Assembly (NCBI GenBank): GCA_009992615.1
Contig: JAACVA010000198.1
Coordinates: 1-5,698 of the forward strand
Direction: 5' to 3'
DNA: 5,698 nucleotides
DNA from: Rhodobacterales bacterium
GTDB taxonomy: Bacteria; Pseudomonadota; Alphaproteobacteria; Rhodobacterales; Rhodobacteraceae
How positions within the stretch are numbered: the first letter of the stretch is position 1; each line of letters opens with the position of its first letter. The translations under genes were made by a program, and so were the position numbers. Below, piece by piece: positions 1-4,972 of the stretch. The notes under the pieces were generated by a model. That model was not told the origin of the DNA and did no database searches. It saw only the letters and a program-made list of their open reading frames with translations.

Positions 1-765
1 AAACAGGTTGACACCGGATTTGCGGATCAGTTTGCGTTGTTCAGCGATGTCGCCTGACAATACACCGCGATCGAGCAAAGCGGCCTTTGCAGTTGCGGAC
101 AATGCTTCGCGCAAGGCGCTGTTTTGGGCTGTTACGTCAAGGGCAAGACTATCTTCGGGACTGACACGAAAGGGTGCCATCGGTGTCGCGGCCCCAAGGT
201 AGCGTTGTGCGTCAAACCCTCCGCCGGCAGCAAAATAGGTATCGACAGCTGATGATATATCGTCATAGCGGGCGCCGGGCGGCAGATTGGCCGCGAGATC
301 GTCAAGTATCGACTCGGCATTGTCGACCGCCTGCGCCGTCGTATCAGCCCCCGCAAACAGGCTGCGTCCAGCAATTGAACCGTTCAAAGTGTTGACCAAA
401 GACGAAAAGCGGCTGTGGGCGTTTTTTCCGAAATTTCCGATCAAAACCGGACTGATCGAATTTTCGATGTCTATTGCGGCCTTGGCCAATGACTGAAGCC
501 CGTCTGTGACCTGCGACAGCGCATTTTGAACACCCGTCAGGAAAAGGGCAGACTCCGCAATGACTGTTTCGTATGCGGAAAACTGAGACAGAGAACGCGC
601 GATCACCGCGACGGGTGCCAGGTCGCCGCTTAGCGGGGTGTGCAGGTTTGACTTTCGTCCGGTGGTCAACTCGCTGGCCAAGGTGTTCATCTCGGTGCGG
701 ATCCGCACGTTGGATAGCCGATTGGAAAAGGTCATGGCAAGATCGCCGATGGATGTTATCGTCAT
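1..765 (-). CDS. flgL: Flagellar hook-associated protein 3 (FlgL), 3' end missing
   Basis: FlgL is a junction protein exported by the flagellar type III apparatus; it sits between FlgK and the flagellin filament. Reading down from ATG 765-763 gives 255 open codons to the window edge, with no stop. The N-terminus (MTITSIGDLAMTFSNRLSNV) and the following helix, with ELTTGRKSN around residues 32-40, resemble the flagellin-like D0/D1 helical region of FlgL. A long mixed helical region follows, with SLFAGADTTAQAVDN near residues 134-148. Family members are roughly 300-340 residues, so the C-terminal helix lies beyond the left edge. The start is fixed by position: the ATG lies one base after the flgK stop, with GGAG (776-773) seven bases upstream. 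The main alternative is a flagellin paralogue, but location directly after flgK strongly favours FlgL. The sequence is locally more AT-rich than the other genes here. Confidence 0.86.
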   Translation of the reverse strand, partial: MTITSIGDLAMTFSNRLSNVRIRTEMNTLASELTTGRKSNLHTPLSGDLAPVAVIARSLSQFSAYETVIAESALFLTGVQNALSQVTDGLQSLAKAAIDIENSISPVLIGNFGKNAHSRFSSLVNTLNGSIAGRSLFAGADTTAQAVDNAESILDDLAANLPPGARYDDISSAVDTYFAAGGGFDAQRYLGAATPMAPFRVSPEDSLALDVTAQNSALREALSATAKAALLDRGVLSGDIAEQRKLIRKSGVNLF

Positions 766-766
766 G

Positions 767-2200
767 TCAAATCTCCAACAGCCGACGCATCATGTCATCA
801 ACCACTTGGATTACGCGGGCGTTTGCCGCGTAGGATTGTTCAACAAGAAGCAGTTTTCCCATCTCCTGATCAGTGTCCACACCTTCCCCCAATTCTTGGG
901 CGCGCAGCGCATTTGCCCGGTTCTGTGAAAATGTCTGAGAGTGTTCTGCGCGAAATAAAGCCCCTCCTGTGCGCGAAAGCAATTCGGTAGCATAGTCAGA
1001 GGCAGAGCCATCGACACCAAACACGGTCGCACGCGGTGCAGCCAGTGTATCGGACAAAGCCTGAAGCAACCTTGCGTTTCCTTCTGCACCGACAGAAGCC
1101 GCGCCCAAACCGTCGCGCAGGCGCATGACAAGGCCCCCTTCAGCGGGGTCAGCCAGCGCATTGAATGTCAGACGTTGGGCCACCCCCTCGGCAGGGGCGA
1201 CGGCAAGCGGGGCGCCGGCGTCGGTGAACAAACCGGCGTCGCCCACCGCGCGGGTCGGATCGAGGCCTGGCAATTCGAAACGCTGAATGAGATCGCGGGC
1301 GAAGGCATCAAGATCGGCTTGGCTCTGGGGGGCAATGCTATCGCGCAGTTCAAAATTTGCGGCCAGACGGCCGCCTTCCATGCGGCCAGCACCGTTTCCC
1401 ATAGTCACCGCTTGGCCGTTGATCGTGAGGCCGGACAACTGCCCGCCAGCGGCGCTCATTCCCGGGGTGATGGCGTTGGCCTGGGTGAACTCGATCTGCG
1501 CTGCCTTGCTGTCCAACAGGATCTGCCCACCGGTCGTCATCAATGCCACAACACCCCGATCGCGCGGTATCTGTCGCAGCGGCACGATGTCGGCAAGTCG
1601 GTCAATCAACACCTGCCGTTGATCCATCAGGGCACTTGCGCCTGGCGTCAGATCTGAGGTGCGGGCGATTGCACTATTCAACTTGTAGATCTGCGCCAGG
1701 GTAACGTTCAAGGTATCAACATCGCGGGCAATGGCGCGATCAGCGGCCTGTCGTTCGGCCTGGATACCTGCGCCGATGCTGTTGACCCGAGCGACCAGAT
1801 CCTTGGCGCCATCAACTACCGCTTGCAGGCGTGTGCTGGAATCCGGGCGACTTGCCGCTTCCACAAGGCGCCCTTCAAACGTGGCCAGCCGACTGGTGAG
1901 CGCGCCGGTTTCATCCGGCGCACCCAAAAGCGACTGCAACTTTTCAAGATAGCCGACAGACACAGCTCCTTGCGCCACTTCTGCTTGCGCCAAGCGGCGG
2001 TCGGACAGGATGGCAGGGTTTACGGCGCGGCGCACACCGTCGACTTGTACGCCGCCAAAGACCGATGATGTTTGCAGCAGATCGCGCTTGCCATATCCCG
2101 GGGTCAACGCGTTGGCGATATTGGACGATACCAACTGGGCCGAGCGGCTCACGGCGCTCAGCCCGCTCAGGGCGTTGTTCAGGGCTGAGGTCATGCTCAT
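767..2200 (-). CDS. flgK: Flagellar hook-associated protein 1 (FlgK)
   Basis: FlgK is the first hook-filament junction protein; it is exported through the growing hook and assembles on FlgE before FlgL and the filament. The 477-residue product has the axial-protein rod/hook N-terminal signature SSNIANALTPGY at residues 25-36. Its C-terminal counterpart spans about 439-477 and includes LLLVEQSYAANARVIQVVDD, the D0 helix that pairs with the N-terminal one. Helical residues around 60-210 fit the FlgK D1 region. It is shorter than the enteric protein (about 547 residues), mainly in the middle, as expected of alphaproteobacterial forms. The start at 2200 is supported by a strong AAGGAG six bases upstream; the in-frame Met at codon 3 would be too far from it. 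It lies 37 bp after flgE and one base before flgL, so co-transcription is likely. No defects are seen. Confidence 0.95.
   Translation of the reverse strand: MSMTSALNNALSGLSAVSRSAQLVSSNIANALTPGYGKRDLLQTSSVFGGVQVDGVRRAVNPAILSDRRLAQAEVAQGAVSVGYLEKLQSLLGAPDETGALTSRLATFEGRLVEAASRPDSSTRLQAVVDGAKDLVARVNSIGAGIQAERQAADRAIARDVDTLNVTLAQIYKLNSAIARTSDLTPGASALMDQRQVLIDRLADIVPLRQIPRDRGVVALMTTGGQILLDSKAAQIEFTQANAITPGMSAAGGQLSGLTINGQAVTMGNGAGRMEGGRLAANFELRDSIAPQSQADLDAFARDLIQRFELPGLDPTRAVGDAGLFTDAGAPLAVAPAEGVAQRLTFNALADPAEGGLVMRLRDGLGAASVGAEGNARLLQALSDTLAAPRATVFGVDGSASDYATELLSRTGGALFRAEHSQTFSQNRANALRAQELGEGVDTDQEMGKLLLVEQSYAANARVIQVVDDMMRRLLEI
773..776 (-). promoter_or_regulatory. Shine-Dalgarno of flgL, inside the end of flgK
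   Basis: GGAG lies in the last codons of flgK, seven bases before the flgL ATG. Because the flgK stop and flgL start are one base apart (TGA-C-ATG), this suggests translational coupling of the two junction proteins. It also settles the flgL start. Confidence 0.7.
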
Positions 2201-2206
2201 GGATCA

Positions 2207-2212
2207 CTCCTT
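2207..2212 (-). promoter_or_regulatory. Shine-Dalgarno of flgK
   Basis: AAGGAG reads on the minus strand six bases before ATG 2200-2198. It is the strongest ribosome binding site in the window and chooses the first of two nearby Met codons. The 37-bp flgE-flgK spacer otherwise holds only a run of seven C (minus strand, 2225-2219) and shows no terminator. Confidence 0.75.
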
Positions 2213-2237
2213 CAAAACGGGGGGGTTAGGATGTGGA

Positions 2238-3545
2238 TCACCGCTTGATGTTGGTTGTTTCCTGCAACATCTCATCCACCGTCTGGATGACCTTGGCGTT
2301 TGACGAATAGGCGCGCTGGGTCTGGATCAGATTGGTCAGTTCCACCGCCACGTCGGTTGTCGATGCTTCCAGCGAATAGCCCTGCGTTTCACCCGTTGGG
2401 CCTTCGCCTGCGTTCCACAGGAACATCGGGCCGCTTTCCATCGACACCTTGTAGGTCTGATTGCTCATTGAGATCAGGCCATCAGGATTGGCCACATCAA
2501 CCAGCGGCACCTGATAGATCGGGCGGTTGAAGCCGGTGTCATAAATCGCCTGAACGGTGCCGTCCGGGTCAATCTCGACACCGATCAGGTTGCCGACAGG
2601 CGACCCGTTCTTGGACAGGTTGGTTGGCCCGAAACTGGCCGAAAGCTGGGTCATGCCATCGACTGCGCCGATTTTCCCGATGTTGAACGCTATATCACCG
2701 CCACCAACGGTGATTGGCATCGCGCCTGTCGTCGGATCGTAGGCGCCGCCGGTCACATCGGTGACGGTGGCCAGAGTGCCGCCGCCCGGGTTCGTCGCAT
2801 TGAAGGTTAACTCATATTCGGCCACAGACGCGCCACCGGATGCTGAGTCGGTGATCACCATGTTCCAACTGTTCGAACTGCCCGTCGCTGGCACAGCCGG
2901 TGTAAATGTTGCGGTCAATGTTTCAGCCTGACCGAGATTGCCGAAATACTCAACCGAAAGCTGCAAAGGATCACCGGCGGCCCCTGCCAGCGTTTCAAAC
3001 GCGGGTAAATTCACGCCCATGTTTATTGCAGTGGTCGGGTTGGGAACCGACTGGTTGTGGGCGATATCGACAGGGCGCAACGCGGCGCTGGTGTCTCGGG
3101 TTACGGCTGGCAGGCTGCCGTCCGGATTCAGAGGCCACCCCATGAGAACCTGCCCGGAAGAGTTGGTCAAAATACCCGCATTGTCGGGCTGGAAAGACCC
3201 TGTTCGCATCAGCGACAGCGGCAGGACACCACCTGCGTCCACCGCCGATTGATCGGTCACAGGGAGCATTCCGCGCCCACCAACACTGATATCCATCGGG
3301 TTTGACGTGCCGACAATCTGCCCCTGGGTGCTGATCAGGCGGCTCGTGGTGGTCGTCACCCCGCCGGCGGTATAGGTGCCACGGGCCAGTTGCCCCCCAT
3401 TGACCACCATCGAATGAAAATCCGTTTCCATCCGTTTGTAGCCATAGGTCGACGAATTGGCGATATTGTCGGAAATTCCGGCCAGCCTCTGGGCATTGGC
3501 GTTCAACCCGGCCACGCTGGCCGAAAGCGAAGAGTATATTGTCAT
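2238..3545 (-). CDS. flgE: Flagellar hook protein FlgE
   Basis: FlgE is the subunit of the curved hook (universal joint) between rod and filament; it is exported by the flagellar type III system. The 435-residue product begins MTIYSSLSASVAGLNANAQ and carries the rod/hook signature SDNIANSSTYGYKR at residues 25-38. The C-terminal flagellar basal-body/hook domain runs from about 390, with SLEASTTDVAVELTNLIQTQ followed by RAYSSNAKVIQTVDEML. The middle part (about 90-380) is rich in Gly, Thr, Asn and Val, as expected for the surface beta domains of hook proteins. Length is close to typical FlgE (about 400-450). FlgF and FlgG share the terminal motifs but are much shorter (about 240-260), which separates them. 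AGAAAGG lies seven bases before the ATG. The gene is preceded by a 100-bp gap after motB and followed by flgK. Confidence 0.95.
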   Translation of the reverse strand: MTIYSSLSASVAGLNANAQRLAGISDNIANSSTYGYKRMETDFHSMVVNGGQLARGTYTAGGVTTTTSRLISTQGQIVGTSNPMDISVGGRGMLPVTDQSAVDAGGVLPLSLMRTGSFQPDNAGILTNSSGQVLMGWPLNPDGSLPAVTRDTSAALRPVDIAHNQSVPNPTTAINMGVNLPAFETLAGAAGDPLQLSVEYFGNLGQAETLTATFTPAVPATGSSNSWNMVITDSASGGASVAEYELTFNATNPGGGTLATVTDVTGGAYDPTTGAMPITVGGGDIAFNIGKIGAVDGMTQLSASFGPTNLSKNGSPVGNLIGVEIDPDGTVQAIYDTGFNRPIYQVPLVDVANPDGLISMSNQTYKVSMESGPMFLWNAGEGPTGETQGYSLEASTTDVAVELTNLIQTQRAYSSNAKVIQTVDEMLQETTNIKR

Positions 3546-3552
3546 CGATGCG

Positions 3553-3559
3553 CCTTTCT
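3553..3559 (-). promoter_or_regulatory. Shine-Dalgarno of flgE
   Basis: AGAAAGG (minus strand) ends seven bases before ATG 3545-3543 and supports that start. Confidence 0.6.
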
Positions 3560-3595
3560 AATGCATTGGTCCATTTCCCTGTCTGGTTACGCCAT

Positions 3596-3611
3596 CGGCC
3601 TTAACAGGCCG
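3596..3611. repeat. Interrupted palindrome in the flgE leader
   Basis: CGGCCT-TAAC-AGGCCG is a perfect 6-bp inverted repeat with a 4-base centre, in the motB-flgE gap about 50 bp before the flgE ATG. No T-run follows on either strand, so it does not look like a factor-independent terminator. It could be an operator or a hairpin in the flgE leader. Its centre includes the TTAAC sequence discussed in the findings. Confidence 0.45.
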
Positions 3612-3625
3612 CTAATCGATAAAAT

Positions 3626-3641
3626 GGCATGGACCTTGCCA
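3626..3641 (-). promoter_or_regulatory. Possible sigma-54 (-24/-12) promoter for flgE
   Basis: The minus strand reads TGGCAAGGTCCATGCC, with GG and GC exactly ten bases apart. By hand it fits 9 of 12 defined positions of the general sigma-54 consensus TGGCAYRNNNNTTGCW. It starts immediately after the motB stop, with its GC about 82 bp before the flgE ATG. Sigma-54 control of hook genes is known in Caulobacter and Rhodobacter sphaeroides fla1, but many Rhodobacterales flagella are CtrA-controlled, so this is only a candidate. Confidence 0.3.
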
Positions 3642-3645
3642 CGCC

Positions 3646-4485
3646 TCAGCGCAGCAAGGTCATCTCAATCCGGTTGTTGCGAATCGACATCGGGTTGGAA
3701 ACCACCAAGGACCGATCAGCAAAACCTGTAACCCTCTGAATACGATCGCTATTAAACTCAGACATCTGCACCAACCTGCGCACCTCTTGGGCGCGCGCGC
3801 TGGATCTGTCCCAAACCGCCGTGTCGCGGCGCACGACAGGCTGGGCCTGCACATGGCCGCCAATCGCCAAATTGTTGGAGGCCAATGCGAACACCTCGGA
3901 CACCACTTGCACCAGATCGCGCAAGAGCGGTGTCGGCATGGCCGAATCGCCGTCAAAAAGCGTGGCATCGGGCAGATCGAATAGTTCGACGATCAAACCT
4001 TCGTCGGTGACACGGGTGATGATATGGCGGGCCAGCTTTTCACTCACCATGCTTTCGCCGGATTTGCCGGTCAGCAGGTTCTCAAGATCGCTGAATTCCT
4101 GCAAGTCGGCATCGCCTGTGCTTTGGCCCTGAGTTGTGGATTCGACCCCGGTATCGCCGCGCGATTTGGTGTTGTCCGAATGATAGCTCTGCGCGGCACC
4201 AGACCCGGATTGTGCCAGGTTCTCATCTGAAAACACATTGTCGCCGTTGAACGACCCGCTGCCGCCACCGGACACCCGGTTGACCGGAATAGCCGTATTG
4301 AAATAATCGGCCAGCCCTTTGCGCTGGTTCTCCGTTGTCGAGCCCAAAAGCCACATCAACAGAAAAAACGCCATCATGGCCGTCACGAAGTCGGCATAGG
4401 CCACCTTCCAGGCACCGCCGTGGTGCCCACCTGCAATCACCTTCTTGCGTTTGATGATTACAGGCGCATTTACATGCGCTGTCAT
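3646..4485 (-). CDS. motB: Flagellar motor stator protein MotB
   Basis: MotB pairs with MotA to form the ion-conducting stator; it has one inner-membrane helix and anchors the complex to peptidoglycan. The 279-residue product has a basic cytoplasmic N-terminus (IIKRKK, 10-15) and the family hallmark WKVAYADFVTAMMAFFLLMW at 26-45, containing the presumed ion-carrying Asp32. A transmembrane segment spans about 28-48. A Gly/Ser/Asp-rich linker (about 70-145) leads to a C-terminal OmpA-like domain (about 165-279) ending with the RNNRIEMTLLR motif. One oddity is that the usual GHTD motif of the peptidoglycan-binding loop reads GHVQ at 210-213, while the downstream SSARAQEVRR helix is kept. The start at 4485 has GGTGAG five bases upstream. 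No motA is adjacent in the window. Identity is secure; ion type (H+ or Na+) cannot be read from sequence. Confidence 0.94.
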   Translation of the reverse strand: MTAHVNAPVIIKRKKVIAGGHHGGAWKVAYADFVTAMMAFFLLMWLLGSTTENQRKGLADYFNTAIPVNRVSGGGSGSFNGDNVFSDENLAQSGSGAAQSYHSDNTKSRGDTGVESTTQGQSTGDADLQEFSDLENLLTGKSGESMVSEKLARHIITRVTDEGLIVELFDLPDATLFDGDSAMPTPLLRDLVQVVSEVFALASNNLAIGGHVQAQPVVRRDTAVWDRSSARAQEVRRLVQMSEFNSDRIQRVTGFADRSLVVSNPMSIRNNRIEMTLLR

Positions 4486-4490
4486 GTTGT

Positions 4491-4496
4491 CTCACC
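4491..4496 (-). promoter_or_regulatory. Shine-Dalgarno of motB
   Basis: GGTGAG on the minus strand lies five bases before ATG 4485-4483. It is a modest match, but there is no better start nearby and the MotB N-terminus has normal length from here (the key Asp falls at residue 32, as in E. coli). Confidence 0.5.
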
Positions 4497-4506
4497 CCAT
4501 TTCCCA

Positions 4507-4520
4507 CCGTTGCTCGGTGT
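4507..4520. repeat. Imperfect direct repeat, copy 1 of 2
   Basis: CCGTTGCTCGGTGT matches CCATTGCTTGGTGT at 4621-4634 at 12 of 14 positions, in the same orientation, 114 bp apart, both upstream of motB. This copy also contains a 5-bp hairpin (CACCG-TTGCT-CGGTG, 4505-4519). It may be a pair of regulator sites or chance. Confidence 0.3.
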
Positions 4521-4546
4521 AACAGCAGGGCATGAAGGGCCGCTTA

Positions 4547-4562
4547 ACCTGTAAAAACAGGT
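4547..4562. repeat. Interrupted palindrome upstream of motB
   Basis: ACCTGT-AAAA-ACAGGT is a perfect 6-bp inverted repeat with a 4-base centre, 62 bp before the motB ATG. On the plus strand it is followed by five T (4564-4568), giving a weak terminator-like look, but no plus-strand gene precedes it. It lies where transcription from the sigma-54-like element would start, so an operator is the more natural reading. Confidence 0.45.
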
Positions 4563-4567
4563 GTTTT

Positions 4568-4583
4568 TGCCATATTTCAGCCA
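4568..4583 (-). promoter_or_regulatory. Possible sigma-54 (-24/-12) promoter for motB
   Basis: The minus strand reads TGGCTGAAATATGGCA, with GG and GC ten bases apart. It matches 9 of 12 defined positions of TGGCAYRNNNNTTGCW by hand count. Its GC lies about 84 bp before the motB ATG, almost the same distance as the similar element before flgE. Agreement in both spacing and position raises it above a random match, but it remains a candidate. Confidence 0.3.
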
Positions 4584-4620
4584 ACTTTCAGGCTCTGTTT
4601 GTCCGCCCCTTTGCCGTGTG

Positions 4621-4634
4621 CCATTGCTTGGTGT
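4621..4634. repeat. Imperfect direct repeat, copy 2 of 2
   Basis: CCATTGCTTGGTGT is the distal partner of the element at 4507-4520 (12 of 14 identical), about 40 bp upstream of the sigma-54-like element of motB. Confidence 0.3.
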
Positions 4635-4903
4635 GGCCGCCCGATCACAATCTGGTGCGAAAAACGCAGACATTCACGGCGAACCGCCTCCCGCAAGCAC
4701 GAGGTGAGATACTCTGTCGTCGCCCGCAATCAGCATTCTGTCGGTATGATCCCTTGTGGGCACACGGTCAAAGGCGCCATGGTTTTGCCGTAAGGTGCCC
4801 GTGATGCGTGGATCGGCGGCAGTTCTGCGCCGCTGGCGCCCCTCAGGGGGGTGTTCGGCGGAAATATGCATAACCCTGCGCCTTGCTGGACGATCGCCGT
4901 TGT

Positions 4904-4921
4904 TCGCCGACCGGTCGGCGA
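4904..4921. promoter_or_regulatory. 18-bp perfect palindrome, probable operator of the HlyD-family gene
   Basis: TCGCCGACC-GGTCGGCGA is a perfect dyad with 9-base half sites and no spacer, centred about 60 bp before the GTG start. It has the size and symmetry of a site for a dimeric helix-turn-helix repressor such as TetR-family proteins, which often control HlyD-type efflux operons (E. coli CecR acts on ybhG). A poor promoter can be placed around it (TTGTTC 4900-4905, 17-base spacer, TACCTG 4923-4928), which would put the palindrome in the spacer. No regulator gene is visible in the window. Confidence 0.55.
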
Positions 4922-4961
4922 GTACCTGTCATGACACAGCTTGATCCGCGCTGATGATTCC

Positions 4962-4965
4962 GAGG
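4962..4965 (+). promoter_or_regulatory. Shine-Dalgarno deciding the GTG start of the HlyD-family gene
   Basis: GAGG lies seven bases before GTG 4973-4975. An in-frame TGA at 4952-4954 rules out any start further upstream, and no ATG exists in between, so GTG is the supported start. Confidence 0.7.
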
Positions 4966-4972
4966 TATTTCC

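Larger units (their letters stand above)
4486..4972. other. Divergent intergenic region between motB and the HlyD-family gene
   Basis: This 487-bp stretch separates minus-strand motB from the plus-strand adaptor gene. Open frames up to 90 codons exist on both strands, but their translations are rich in Arg, Cys, Trp and Ser, lack recognisable domains and mostly overlap one another, so I call no gene. The left part holds candidate motB control elements. The middle (about 4640-4820) shows nothing I can name; a TATGAT at 4745-4750 has no matching -35. At 4827-4849 there are two adjacent small GC-rich hairpins (GCGCC-GCT-GGCGC and CCCC-TCA-GGGG) with no T-run. The right part holds the 18-bp palindrome and, at 4927-4936, a 10-bp palindrome TGTCATGACA. 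Confidence 0.7.

Noticed and set aside
1175..1657. 160-codon plus-strand frame opposite flgK
   Set aside because: It lies wholly antisense to a well-supported flgK, and its composition is that of a shadow frame.
2219..2225. Run of seven G in the flgE-flgK spacer
   Set aside because: It is non-coding and too short to suggest phase variation on its own; noted only as a possible sequencing-error spot.
3581..3606. CtrA box in the flgE leader
   Set aside because: TTAAC and a degenerate TTAC half are present, but the spacing is about ten bases instead of seven, so the full TTAA-N7-TTAA box is not met.
4482..4673. 63-codon minus-strand frame overlapping the motB start by an ATGA
   Set aside because: The ATGA junction looks like coupling, but the translation is low-complexity with no recognisable domain, no good ribosome site is seen, and it covers the candidate motB promoter elements.
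4745..4750. TATGAT as a -10 element for the adaptor gene
   Set aside because: No acceptable -35 lies 16-18 bp upstream and it is more than 200 bp from the GTG.
4532..4804. 90-codon plus-strand frame in the intergenic region
   Set aside because: The product is rich in Cys, Arg and His with no family resemblance and no ribosome site; it overlaps another plus-strand frame of similar quality, as expected of random open frames in GC-rich DNA.
4931..4954. Mini-frame of seven codons (MTQLDPR) ending 18 bp before the HlyD-family GTG
   Set aside because: It might be a leader peptide, but there is no clear ribosome site and no pairing hairpins for attenuation; the ATG is part of a small palindrome.
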